Shown here in pieces: positions 23,339 through 31,913 of a stretch of DNA of 64,000 nt (its first letter is position 1; each line of letters opens with the position of its first letter). A model generated the notes under the pieces. The model had not been told where the DNA came from. It ran no database searches and was given only the letters and a program-made list of their open reading frames with translations. The translations under genes and the position numbers were made by a program. Origin of the DNA: Bacteroidaceae bacterium (GTDB taxonomy: Bacteria > Bacteroidota > Bacteroidia > Bacteroidales > Muribaculaceae); assembly GCA_021768245.1 (NCBI GenBank), contig JAETNO010000001.1, forward strand, positions 124,001 through 188,000, written 5' to 3'.

Positions 23339-23956
23339 ATGAACAATGATCAGATAAAGGTGATATTTGCCGAAGAAGAGCATACAAAATATGCCGAGCA
23401 GATTGTCACCCTCATCTATGAATCAGCCCTTCAGCGCGGCACTGGTATCGCTCGGCGCACACCCGAGTACATTGCCTCGAAAATCCGCGGGGGAAAGGCT
23501 GTCGTCGCTCTCTGTGATGACCGTCTCATCGGCTTCAGTTACATTGAGAGCTGGGAACATGGTGATTATGTGGCCACCTCTGGCCTTATCGTCGACCCGG
23601 AATTCCGACGATTGGGGCTCGCGGCACGCATCAAAGCCAAGACCTTCGAGCTCGCCCGCATGAGATTCCCCTTCGCAAAGCTGTTCAGTATCACTACTTC
23701 CCTCCCTGTCATGAAGCTCAATTCCCAGATGGGCTACAAACCCGTCACTTTCTCCGAGCTTACTGACGACGAAGAGTTCTGGGCCGGCTGTAAAGGATGC
23801 GTCAACTACGACATCCTCCAGCGCAACAATCGGCGGATGTGTCTCTGCACCGGCATGCTCTATGACCCTAAGGCCAAACTTGAAGCACCGTCAAAGAGCG
23901 CTCCCTACGTGATGTGGGCAAAAAACCGCATCAAAAAGATCCTCCACCTCAAATAA
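23339..23956 (+). CDS. GNAT N-acyltransferase, likely N-acylglutamate synthase
   Basis: The 205-residue protein has the GNAT fold: the acetyl-CoA loop region around VDPEFRRLGLAARIKAKTFE (about residues 83-102) and a strand VVALCDDRLIGFSYIE before it. It is the first gene after the arginine-operon promoter and is followed by argG. In Bacteroides thetaiotaomicron a gene of this type at the same place has been assigned by mutant fitness as the N-acylglutamate synthase that starts arginine synthesis; the same role, using acetyl- or succinyl-CoA, is inferred here. No argJ or classical argA is seen in the operon, which leaves this step open otherwise. Confidence 0.75.
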   Translation: MNNDQIKVIFAEEEHTKYAEQIVTLIYESALQRGTGIARRTPEYIASKIRGGKAVVALCDDRLIGFSYIESWEHGDYVATSGLIVDPEFRRLGLAARIKAKTFELARMRFPFAKLFSITTSLPVMKLNSQMGYKPVTFSELTDDEEFWAGCKGCVNYDILQRNNRRMCLCTGMLYDPKAKLEAPSKSAPYVMWAKNRIKKILHLK

Positions 23957-24033
23957 TCATGCGGGATTAAGCGTCAGCCCCTTCCCGCTCCTCCCTCCCA
24001 TACCACCCTTAACTCCTAAAGCAGACATAAATA

Positions 24034-25245
24034 ATGGAAAAGAAGAAAAAAGTTGTCCTCGCCTTCAGCGGAGGCCTCGACACATCATTTGCAGCCAAAT
24101 ATCTATCCGAAGACCTCGGCTATGAAGTCCACACCGCTATCGCCAACACAGGCGGTTTCTCTCCCGAAGAATTGAAGACCATCGAAGAGAAAGCCCTCAA
24201 ACTCGGCGCGGCTTCCCATGCCTCGCTCGACATCACAGGCGAATACTATGAAAAGAGCATCAAATATATGATTGCCGGCAACGTCCTCCGCAACGGCACA
24301 TATCCCATCTCCGTATCCTCCGAACGCATATTCCAGGCAATCGCCATAATCGAATATGCGAAGAAAATCGGAGCCGACGCCGTGGCCCACGGTTCTACCG
24401 GTGCCGGCAACGACCAGGTGCGCTTCGACCTTACATTCCAGATTCTCGCTCCTGAAATCGAAATCATCACCCCTACGCGCGACATGACCCTCACACGCGA
24501 ATATGAGATAGAATATCTGAAAAAACACGGTATTGAAGCCGACTTCAAGAAGATGGAGTATTCTATCAACAAAGGCCTGTGGGGCACGAGCATAGGAGGA
24601 AAGGAAACCCTCCGGTCAGACCAGACTCTACCCGAGAGCGCCTATCCGAGCCAGATTACCGAAAAGGGTGAGGACCGCATCACTATCGGCTTCGAAAAAG
24701 GAGAGATATCCACCGTCAACGGCAAGCGCTACGGCAACAAAGTCGACTCCATCCGCGAAGTGGAGCGTCTCGGCTCGCGCTTCGGCATCGGTCGCGACAT
24801 GCACATCGGCGACACCATCATCGGCATCAAAGGCCGTGTCGGCTTCGAGGCCGCAGGCCCCATTCTGATTATCGCCGCCCACAAAATGCTCGAAAAGCAT
24901 ACCCTCACAAAGTGGCAGCAGTACTGGAAAGACCAGATTGGTACATGGTACGGCATGTTCCTCCACGAGTCGCAGTATCTCGAACCCGTGATGCGCGACA
25001 TGGAAGCCTTCCTTGAAAACTCCCAGCGCAATGTCACCGGCACAGTTGAAATCATCCTCCGCCCCTACAGCTTCACCCTTGTCGGCGTTGATTCAAGCTT
25101 CGACCTCATGAAGACCGACTTCGGTGAATATGGCGAAGTAAACAAGGCCTGGAGTGCCGACGATGTCAAGGGCTTCACGAAGATTCTCGGAAATCAGATG
25201 AAAATCTACCACAACGTCCAGCTCCGCAACGGCAAGGACGAGTAA
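24034..25245 (+). CDS. argG: argininosuccinate synthase
   Basis: The 403-residue protein starts with the ATP-pyrophosphatase P-loop FSGGLDTSFAAKYL, followed by VHTAIANTGGF and the downstream HGSTGAGNDQVRFDL motif. It joins citrulline and aspartate with ATP to give argininosuccinate. It is the second gene of the operon, 77 nt after the GNAT gene. Confidence 0.98.
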   Translation: MEKKKKVVLAFSGGLDTSFAAKYLSEDLGYEVHTAIANTGGFSPEELKTIEEKALKLGAASHASLDITGEYYEKSIKYMIAGNVLRNGTYPISVSSERIFQAIAIIEYAKKIGADAVAHGSTGAGNDQVRFDLTFQILAPEIEIITPTRDMTLTREYEIEYLKKHGIEADFKKMEYSINKGLWGTSIGGKETLRSDQTLPESAYPSQITEKGEDRITIGFEKGEISTVNGKRYGNKVDSIREVERLGSRFGIGRDMHIGDTIIGIKGRVGFEAAGPILIIAAHKMLEKHTLTKWQQYWKDQIGTWYGMFLHESQYLEPVMRDMEAFLENSQRNVTGTVEIILRPYSFTLVGVDSSFDLMKTDFGEYGEVNKAWSADDVKGFTKILGNQMKIYHNVQLRNGKDE

Positions 25246-25279
25246 TAGCGTTTCTATATTTTTAACCGACTGCAACGCT

Positions 25280-26239
25280 ATGAAAATAGGCATCATAGGA
25301 GGTGCCGGCTATACTGCCGGCGAACTCCTTCGTCTCCTGATCAATCATCCGGAGGCCGAGATAGTATTCGTCCATTCCTCGAGCAACGCCGGGCGTCCCG
25401 TCTATGAAGTCCATGAAGGCCTTATCGGCGACACTGACCTATGCTTTTCCGAATCATTCAATCTCCACGCCATCGACGTGCTCTTCCTCTGTCAGGGCCA
25501 CGGCTTCAGCCGTAAGTTCTGGGAAGATAATGAGATGCCCGACGGCTTGAAAATCATAGACCTCGCGCAGGACTATCGCGATGAGTCCGAAGGCTATGTC
25601 TACGGTCTCCCCGAAGTGAACCGCGACCGTATCCGCCGGGCTGACCGCATAGCCAACCCTGGATGCTTCGCAACCGCAATACAGCTTGCGCTGCTCCCGC
25701 TTGCGAAAGCGGGCAGGCTCAATGGTGAGATTCATGCCACAGGCATCACAGGCTCTACCGGTGCAGGTGTAAAACCCGGAGCGACAACACATTTCAGCTG
25801 GCGCAACGACAATCTGTCGGTCTACAAGGCTTTCTCCCACCAGCATCTTGCAGAAATCAAGCAGACACTCCGTCAGCTCCAGCCCGGTTTCGACGAAGAG
25901 ATTAGCTTCATACCCGTGCGTGGCGACTTCCCGCGCGGCATATTCGCAATGAGCTATATCGACACCGATATGGACATCGACGAAGCCCTGAAGCTCTACA
26001 AGGACTTTTATGCCGACGCCCCCTTCACCCATGTTTCAGACAAAGCGGTAGACCTGAAGCAGGCCGTCAACACCAACAAGGCTGTCATATCGCTTGAAAA
26101 ACACGGCTCGAAACTCCTTGTCATATCCGCGATTGACAATCTCCTGAAAGGTGCCTCCGGCCAGGCCGTCCAGAATCTCAATCTGATTTTCGGCCTCCCC
26201 GAGACTGCAGGCCTTCGCCTCAAGCCCTCCGCCTTCTAA
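25280..26239 (+). CDS. argC: N-acyl-gamma-glutamyl-phosphate reductase
   Basis: The 319-residue protein has the NAD(P) loop GIIGGAGYTAGEL at the N-terminus and the catalytic cysteine in ANPGCFATA (Cys129). It reduces N-acylglutamyl phosphate to the semialdehyde. Whether the acyl group is acetyl or succinyl depends on the upstream enzymes; see argF'. It is 34 nt after argG. Confidence 0.97.
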   Translation: MKIGIIGGAGYTAGELLRLLINHPEAEIVFVHSSSNAGRPVYEVHEGLIGDTDLCFSESFNLHAIDVLFLCQGHGFSRKFWEDNEMPDGLKIIDLAQDYRDESEGYVYGLPEVNRDRIRRADRIANPGCFATAIQLALLPLAKAGRLNGEIHATGITGSTGAGVKPGATTHFSWRNDNLSVYKAFSHQHLAEIKQTLRQLQPGFDEEISFIPVRGDFPRGIFAMSYIDTDMDIDEALKLYKDFYADAPFTHVSDKAVDLKQAVNTNKAVISLEKHGSKLLVISAIDNLLKGASGQAVQNLNLIFGLPETAGLRLKPSAF

Positions 26240-26298
26240 TAATAAGGAACCTACGTCATACAACGCATGACAAAAACGGCATGCAACGCATGCCCGGG

Positions 26299-26333
26299 AA
26301 ACTCAAAACTCAAAACTTACAACTCAAAACTCA
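26299..26333 (+). repeat. heptamer tandem repeat, argC-argD spacer
   Basis: Five 7-nt units in a row: AAACTCA, AAACTCA, AAACTTA, CAACTCA, AAACTCA. It ends 8 nt before the argD start and is read through by a longer argD frame that begins at 26267. Confidence 0.8.
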
Positions 26334-26341
26334 GAAACAGA

Positions 26342-27475
26342 ATGTTTCTCTTCGACGTCTATTCCCTATATGATATAGAACCGGTCATCGGACGTGGCTG
26401 CCACGTATACACCGCCGACGGTACCGAATACCTCGACCTCTACGGAGGCCATGCCGTGATTTCAATCGGCCACGCCCACCACATGTATGTCGACGCCATC
26501 TCCGAACAGGTAGCCAAGCTCGGATTCTACTCCAACTCCGTAAAAAACTCCCTCCAGCAAAAGCTCGCCGACAAACTCGGACGCATGTCGGGCTACAACG
26601 ACTATCAGCTCTTCCTCTGCAACTCAGGTGCCGAGGCCAACGAAAATGCGATGAAACTCGCATCATTCGCCACTGGAAAGAGCAAGATTCTCGCCTTTGA
26701 CCGAGCCTTCCATGGCCGCACATCGGGAGCGGTGGCGGCGACTGACAACCCTAAGATTCAGGCCCCGTTCAATTCCACACCCAACGTGGAATTCGCCCCG
26801 CTCAACGACATTGACGCCGTCGACACCAAGCTCTCCACCGGAGAATTTGCCGCCGTAATCATCGAAGGCATACAGGGTGTTGCCGGAATCCGTATGGTCG
26901 ACGACGACTTCCTCCGCAAGCTACGCGCGCTCTGCGACAGACACGGAGTCCTCCTCATCCTCGACGAAATCCAGTCGGGCTACGGTCGCACGGGCCGCTT
27001 CTTCGCCCACCAGTATGCAGGAGTGCGACCCGACATAATCACCTGCGCCAAAGGCATAGCCAACGGCTTCCCCATGGGAGCCGTGCTCATCTCCCCGGCA
27101 ATCAAGCCCGTCAAAGGTATGCTCGGCACCACCTTCGGCGGAAACCACCTCGCCTGTGCGGCTGCAATCGCCGTCCTCGACGTCATGGAAACCGAAATGA
27201 TGGTCAGCAACGCTGCAGCGGTCGGTGAATATCTCATCGAAGAGCTCCGCAACCTTGCCGCCGACCATCCTGAAATCACCGACATCCGTGGTCGCGGATT
27301 GATGATAGGCATAGAAATCAAAGGCTCCGCTCCCGAACTCCGCAAACGACTCCTTTTCGACCACCATATCTTCACAGGAGGCGCAGGTGAGCACACAGTC
27401 CGTCTCCTCCCGCCCCTCTCCCTCCCACGCTCCCACGCCCAGCGCTTCATCGAAGCCCTCAGGCACCTCCTTTAA
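26342..27475 (+). CDS. argD: N-acylornithine aminotransferase
   Basis: The start at 26342 gives 377 residues and the family-like opening MFLFDVYSLYDIEPV; the start at 26267 would add 25 residues mostly coded by the heptamer repeat. PLP-binding Lys237 is in TCAKGIANGFPMG, with the aspartate motif LLILDEIQSGYGRTG just before it and GSGAEAN-type CNSGAEANENAMK near residue 93. It is a class III aminotransferase that converts N-acylglutamate semialdehyde to N-acylornithine. Confidence 0.96.
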   Translation: MFLFDVYSLYDIEPVIGRGCHVYTADGTEYLDLYGGHAVISIGHAHHMYVDAISEQVAKLGFYSNSVKNSLQQKLADKLGRMSGYNDYQLFLCNSGAEANENAMKLASFATGKSKILAFDRAFHGRTSGAVAATDNPKIQAPFNSTPNVEFAPLNDIDAVDTKLSTGEFAAVIIEGIQGVAGIRMVDDDFLRKLRALCDRHGVLLILDEIQSGYGRTGRFFAHQYAGVRPDIITCAKGIANGFPMGAVLISPAIKPVKGMLGTTFGGNHLACAAAIAVLDVMETEMMVSNAAAVGEYLIEELRNLAADHPEITDIRGRGLMIGIEIKGSAPELRKRLLFDHHIFTGGAGEHTVRLLPPLSLPRSHAQRFIEALRHLL

Positions 27476-27494
27476 AAAACTAAAAAACTCCCAC

Positions 27495-27566
27495 CCTATT
27501 AGCCCCATTAGTCTCATTTGACCCATTCCCCCCATCTCCCCCATCTCTCCCATTAGTCCCATCCCC
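27495..27566 (+). repeat. nonamer tandem repeat, argD-argF' spacer
   Basis: Eight exact-length 9-nt units: CCTATTAGC, CCCATTAGT, CTCATTTGA, CCCATTCCC, CCCATCTCC, CCCATCTCT, CCCATTAGT, CCCATCCCC. The 9-nt period keeps all frames open, which creates a spurious minus-strand reading frame of Met-Gly-X repeats. Confidence 0.85.
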
Positions 27567-27584
27567 CCTCACCCCCATAAAATT

Positions 27585-28538
27585 ATGAAAAATTTCACAA
27601 CCGTCCACGATATCGGCCCTCTTGACCTCGCCGTCAAGGAAGCCCTTGAAGTAAAAGCCAACCGCTTCGCCTTCACCGACCTCGGCAGAAACAAAACCCT
27701 GCTGATGATATTCTTCAACTCCAGTCTCCGCACACGCCTCAGCACACAGAAAGCCGCCATGAACCTCGGCATGAACATAATGGTGCTCGACGTCAATCAG
27801 GGTGCGTGGAAACTCGAGACTGAGCGTGGCGTCATAATGGACGGTGACAAGGCTGAGCACCTTCTTGAGGCCATCCCCGTCATGGGCTCCTACTGCGACA
27901 TTATCGGAGTGCGCTCATTCGCTGGACTTAAAGACAAAGCCGAGGACTATGAGGAACGCGTAATCAATCAGTTCATCAAATACTCCGGTCGTCCGGTCTT
28001 CAGCATGGAGGCTGCCACCCGCCATCCCCTCCAGAGCTTCGCCGACCTCATCACGATTGAGGAATACAAGACCAAGCAACGCCCCAAGGTGGTCATGACC
28101 TGGGCCCCCCACCCTAAAGCCCTGCCACAGGCCGTCCCCAACTCATTCGCCGAATGGATGAACGCCACGGACTATGACTTCGTGATAACCCATCCCCATG
28201 GCTATGAGCTCGCCCCGGAATTCGTAGGAAAGGCAAAGGTCGAATATGACCAACGTAAAGCCCTTGAAGGCGCCGACTTCGTCTATGCCAAGAATTGGAG
28301 TGCCTATGCCGACCCCAACTATGGCAAAGTGCTCTCCACAGACCGTGGATGGATGGTTGACGCTGAAAAGATGGCCTTGACCGACAATGCCTTCTTCATG
28401 CACTGTCTCCCCGTAAGACGCAACATGATTGTGAGCGACGACGTCATTGAATCCGAGCGCAGCATCGTGATTCCCGAAGCCGCCAACCGCGAAATCTCCG
28501 CCCAGGTCGTAATCAAACGCCTCCTCGAATCCCTCTGA
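27585..28538 (+). CDS. argF': N-succinyl/N-acetylornithine carbamoyltransferase
   Basis: The 317-residue protein belongs to the ArgF' group of the Bacteroidetes and xanthomonads: FFNSSLRTRLSTQKA (43-57) replaces the usual carbamoyl-phosphate STRTR motif, and HCLPVRRNMIV marks the C-terminal domain. It carbamoylates N-acylornithine to N-acylcitrulline. In published work, Pro90 of the Bacteroides fragilis enzyme gives succinyl specificity and Glu92 of the Xanthomonas enzyme gives acetyl specificity; changing that Glu to Ala also switched to succinyl. Here residue 90 is Ala (GDKAEHLLEA), so succinylornithine is the more likely substrate. Confidence 0.95.
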   Translation: MKNFTTVHDIGPLDLAVKEALEVKANRFAFTDLGRNKTLLMIFFNSSLRTRLSTQKAAMNLGMNIMVLDVNQGAWKLETERGVIMDGDKAEHLLEAIPVMGSYCDIIGVRSFAGLKDKAEDYEERVINQFIKYSGRPVFSMEAATRHPLQSFADLITIEEYKTKQRPKVVMTWAPHPKALPQAVPNSFAEWMNATDYDFVITHPHGYELAPEFVGKAKVEYDQRKALEGADFVYAKNWSAYADPNYGKVLSTDRGWMVDAEKMALTDNAFFMHCLPVRRNMIVSDDVIESERSIVIPEAANREISAQVVIKRLLESL

Positions 28539-28539
28539 C

Positions 28540-28575
28540 CCTATTGGCCCCATTTGTCCTATTAGCCCCATTACC
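28540..28575 (+). repeat. nonamer tandem repeat, argF'-argB spacer
   Basis: Four 9-nt units (CCTATTGGC, CCCATTTGT, CCTATTAGC, CCCATTACC) begin 1 nt after the argF' stop and end 11 nt before the argB start, filling nearly the whole spacer. Confidence 0.8.
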
Positions 28576-28586
28576 CCCCCTCCCCA

Positions 28587-29390
28587 ATGCCCGAAATAAG
28601 CGTAATCAAAATCGGCGGCAATGTTGTCGACAACCCCGAAGCCCTCGCCCGTTTCATCAAAGACTTCACCTCCCTGCCCGGAAAGAAAATCCTTGTCCAT
28701 GGAGGCGGCAAGGAAGCAACGCGCATGAGTGCCAAGCTCGACATCCCCACCACTATGATTGAAGGACGCCGCGTCACCACACGCGAGACACTCGACGTGG
28801 TTACGATGGTCTATGCCGGACTGGTCAACAAACGCATCGTCTCCATGCTTCAGGCCCAAGGATGCAATGCCATTGGCCTAACCGGAGCCGACGCCAACGC
28901 AATAAAGGCCACTCGCCGCAAGCCGCAACCTATTGATTTCGGCTATGTGGGCGACATAGCTCCCGAAGGAGTCAACTCAGAGTTGATAGGCTCCCTTCTC
29001 GATGCCGGCATAACCCCGGTCTACTGCGCGATTACCCACGACGGACACGGCACACTGCTCAACTGCAATGCCGACACCATAGCCTCATCTGTCGCTATCG
29101 GAGCTTCACGGATAGCCCCTACGGAACTGATATTCTGCTTCGAGCAACCGGGAGTAATGGAGGATATCGAACGTCCCGACAGTCTTATTCCCCTCATCAC
29201 GCCCGACATCTATGCAGGTCTTAAATCATTCGGTATAGTCAATAAAGGCATGATTCCCAAAATCGACAACGCCTTCAATGCAATCGCGGCAGGAGTCGAA
29301 AGCGTCACCATCAAACACTCCGACGCCCTCACTGTCCCCGCCGGTACCCGCATCCACTCTAAACTCAACACTCTAAACTCAACACTCTAA
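28587..29390 (+). CDS. argB: N-acylglutamate kinase
   Basis: The 267-residue protein has the amino-acid kinase fold: IKIGGNVVDN near the N-terminus, LVHGGGKEATRMS, and the GLTGADANAI and NCNADTIASSVAIG motifs. It phosphorylates N-acylglutamate. The last dozen residues (HSKLNTLNSTL) are coded by the heptamer repeat that overlaps the 3' end, so the natural C-terminus is probably near GTRI. Confidence 0.95.
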   Translation: MPEISVIKIGGNVVDNPEALARFIKDFTSLPGKKILVHGGGKEATRMSAKLDIPTTMIEGRRVTTRETLDVVTMVYAGLVNKRIVSMLQAQGCNAIGLTGADANAIKATRRKPQPIDFGYVGDIAPEGVNSELIGSLLDAGITPVYCAITHDGHGTLLNCNADTIASSVAIGASRIAPTELIFCFEQPGVMEDIERPDSLIPLITPDIYAGLKSFGIVNKGMIPKIDNAFNAIAAGVESVTIKHSDALTVPAGTRIHSKLNTLNSTL

Positions 29391-29409
29391 ACTTAACACT
29401 CAAAACTCA
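29354..29409 (+). repeat. heptamer tandem repeat over the argB end
   Basis: Eight 7-nt units that alternate between AAACTCA and ACACTCT types. It covers the last codons and the stop of argB and ends 8 nt before the argE start. Confidence 0.85.
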
Positions 29410-29416
29410 AATTGTT

Positions 29417-30472
29417 TTGCTTGCCCTGCTGAAAAGCCTCATATCGACCCCCTCTGTCTCCCGCGATGAATCCGCTACGGCAGCCATAATCTTTGACTGG
29501 CTCGCGGTGCGTGGAGCTGCCCCTCAGCGCAACGGCAACAACGTCTGGGCTCTGTCGGAAGCCTACGACCCTTCGCGCCCGACCCTCCTGCTCAACTCCC
29601 ACCACGACACTGTGAAACCGGCGGCAAGCTACACGCTCGACCCCTTCACTCCGCTCGAAAAAGACGGACGCCTCTATGGCCTCGGGAGCAACGACGCAGG
29701 AGCTTCCGCTGTCGCTCTTATGCAGACCTTCATCGACCTCCGGTCCACGCCGCTCCCCTTCAATCTGCTTTTAGCCATAACATGCGAGGAAGAAGTCGGA
29801 GGCGAAAACGGCATGCGTGCCTTTCTGCCACATATGCGCGAGCGAGGCATAGACATCGACTGTGCGATAGTCGGAGAGCCGACCGGCATGCAGGCGGCAA
29901 TAGCCGAACGCGGACTTGTGGTGCTCGACTGTGTGACCCGTGGAGTCACAGGCCATGCCGCAAGGGGCGAAGGAGTCAACGCCATCTATAAAGCCATGGC
30001 CGACATCGACCGCTTGCGCAACTTCCGGTTCCCCAAGGAATCCGCCATTCTCGGGCCTATAGGGGTCAACATCACGCAGATTAATGCCGGCTGGCAGCAC
30101 AACGCCATCCCCGATGAATGTCGATGGGTGGTTGACATCCGCACTACCGATGCCTATTCCAACGAAGAGACAGTCGAACTCATGCGCTCCGCTGTCTTCG
30201 ACAGTCAGCTGACTCCGCGCTCCACACGTGTGCGCGCCTCGGTTATCAGCGAAAGCCATCCTCTCGTCATTGCCGCGAAAAGCCTAGGGCTCTCGACCTT
30301 CATCTCCCCCACCACGAGCGACATGTCGCTCATGTACGACTTCCCCTCCCTGAAGATCGGTCCGGGCGACTCCTCCCGCTCCCATCGCGCCGACGAATAT
30401 ATCCTGATTGACGAACTCCTTGCCGCCCCTCCCCTCTACCGCCGGCTAATCCAATCCCTCACCCCCTATTAG
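29417..30472 (+). CDS. argE: N-acylornithine/N-acylcitrulline deacylase
   Basis: The 351-residue protein belongs to the M20 zinc peptidase family: HHDTV (metal-binding His and Asp), LGSNDAGASAVAL and CEEEVGGENGM (catalytic Glu pair). It removes the acyl group from N-acylcitrulline in the ArgF' route. No ATG is available; the frame opens at TTG (29417) right behind the heptamer repeat, so a TTG start is proposed. Its last residues and TAG stop lie in the following nonamer repeat. Confidence 0.93.
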   Translation: MLALLKSLISTPSVSRDESATAAIIFDWLAVRGAAPQRNGNNVWALSEAYDPSRPTLLLNSHHDTVKPAASYTLDPFTPLEKDGRLYGLGSNDAGASAVALMQTFIDLRSTPLPFNLLLAITCEEEVGGENGMRAFLPHMRERGIDIDCAIVGEPTGMQAAIAERGLVVLDCVTRGVTGHAARGEGVNAIYKAMADIDRLRNFRFPKESAILGPIGVNITQINAGWQHNAIPDECRWVVDIRTTDAYSNEETVELMRSAVFDSQLTPRSTRVRASVISESHPLVIAAKSLGLSTFISPTTSDMSLMYDFPSLKIGPGDSSRSHRADEYILIDELLAAPPLYRRLIQSLTPY

Positions 30473-30535
30473 CCCCATTAGTCCCATTGGCCCCATCTCT
30501 CCCATTAATCCCAAGCCCCCATTAGTCCCATCCAT
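30465..30535 (+). repeat. nonamer tandem repeat over the argE end
   Basis: Five in-phase 9-nt units (CCTATTAGC, CCCATTAGT, CCCATTGGC, CCCATCTCT, CCCATTAAT), then two more units with shifted phase. The argE stop codon is inside the first unit, and the repeat ends 14 nt before argH. Confidence 0.85.
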
Positions 30536-30549
30536 AAATCCCCAAAATA

Positions 30550-31842
30550 ATGAAACTCTGGAGCAAGGGCTTCGAGCCCGACAAAATGATTGAAGAATTC
30601 ACCGTAGGCCGCGACCGCGAGCTCGACCTCCGTCTCGCCCGCTACGACGTGCAAGGCTCTATGGCCCATATCAAGATGCTCGAAAGCATCGGTCTGCTCA
30701 CCACCGATGAGCACACCGTCCTGCTCAAGGCACTTGAGGAAATCGCCGAAGTCATCGAACGTGGAGAATTCAAAATCGAACTCGGAGTAGAGGACGTACA
30801 TTCCCAGGTCGAGTTCATGCTCACCGAAAAACTCGGCGATGTGGGCAAGAAAATCCACTCCGGACGCTCACGCAACGACCAGGTGCTCGTCGACCTCAAA
30901 CTCTTCATGCGCGATGAGCTTCGCCATGTAGCCGACGCCGTGAGCCGTCTCTTCCATCGTCTGCAGTCGCTCAGCGAAGAGTATAAGGATGTGCTCATGC
31001 CCGGCTACACCCACCTCCAGGTAGCGATGCCCTCATCCTTCGGCCTATGGTTCGGAGCCTATGCCGAAAGCCTCTGCGACGACATGCAGATGCTCGTCGC
31101 GGCCTACAATATAGCCAACCAGAACCCTCTCGGCTCCGCCGCCGGCTACGGCTCCTCCTTCCCTCTCGACCGCGAAATGACCACACGTCTGCTCGGCTTC
31201 GAGACGCTCCACTACAATGTCGTGGCCGCACAGATGTCGCGCGGCAAGACCGAGCGCGCAGCCTCGATGGCAATCGGAGCGATAGCCTCCACCCTCGGCC
31301 ACCTTGCCATGGACGTATGCATGTGGATGTGCCAGAACTTCGGCTTCGTCTCCTTCCCCGACGAACTGACCACAGGCTCATCGATAATGCCCCACAAGAA
31401 AAATCCCGACGTGTTCGAAATCATGCGCGGGAAATGCAACCGCCTACAGTCAGTGCAGAACGAGATAGCCCTCCTGACAGCCAATCTCCCCCTCGGCTAC
31501 AACCGTGACCTCCAGCTGCTGAAAGACATAATCTTCCCCGCCACGACCGAGATGATACAGTGTCTCGACATGGCCGACTTCATGCTTCAGCACATCCGCG
31601 TGAAGCGCGACATCATCGACGACCCGCGCTACGACTATCTCTTCACGGTCGAGGAAGTCAACCGCCTCGTTCTTCAGGATATGCCCTTCCGCGAAGCCTA
31701 CAAGAAAGTCGGCCTCGAAGTCCAGGATGGCACCTATCGCCCTGTCCGCAGTGTCAGCCACACCCACGTAGGCTCCATCTCCAACCTCTGCAATCCCGAA
31801 ATCGCCCTCAAATTCCAAAAACTCCTCGACCGAATCAAATAA
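30550..31842 (+). CDS. argH: argininosuccinate lyase
   Basis: The 430-residue protein carries the fumarase/lyase signature GSSIMPHKKNPDVFE and the N-terminal VEDVHSQVE and SGRSRNDQV motifs. It splits argininosuccinate to arginine and fumarate. It is the last gene of the operon and is followed by a clear terminator. Confidence 0.98.
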   Translation: MKLWSKGFEPDKMIEEFTVGRDRELDLRLARYDVQGSMAHIKMLESIGLLTTDEHTVLLKALEEIAEVIERGEFKIELGVEDVHSQVEFMLTEKLGDVGKKIHSGRSRNDQVLVDLKLFMRDELRHVADAVSRLFHRLQSLSEEYKDVLMPGYTHLQVAMPSSFGLWFGAYAESLCDDMQMLVAAYNIANQNPLGSAAGYGSSFPLDREMTTRLLGFETLHYNVVAAQMSRGKTERAASMAIGAIASTLGHLAMDVCMWMCQNFGFVSFPDELTTGSSIMPHKKNPDVFEIMRGKCNRLQSVQNEIALLTANLPLGYNRDLQLLKDIIFPATTEMIQCLDMADFMLQHIRVKRDIIDDPRYDYLFTVEEVNRLVLQDMPFREAYKKVGLEVQDGTYRPVRSVSHTHVGSISNLCNPEIALKFQKLLDRIK

Positions 31843-31851
31843 TTAATTATA

Positions 31852-31897
31852 GCGGAAGGCGCACGCCCCTCTTCCAAGGGTTTCGTACGCCTTCCGT
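31852..31897 (+). terminator. arginine operon terminator
   Basis: GCGGAAGGCG (31852-31861) pairs with CGCCTTCCGT (31888-31897), followed by ATTTTG. It lies 10 nt after the argH stop and also faces the convergent catalase gene. Confidence 0.8.
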
Positions 31898-31913
31898 ATT
31901 TTGATTCCGTAAG

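Noticed and set aside
26921..27562. 213-codon minus-strand frame with Met-Gly-X repeats
   Set aside because: It runs over the 9-nt repeat and then over argD in antisense; the 3n repeat period keeps it open.
27495..30535. CRISPR array in the arginine operon spacers
   Set aside because: Units are 7 or 9 nt with no spacers between them and no cas genes nearby.
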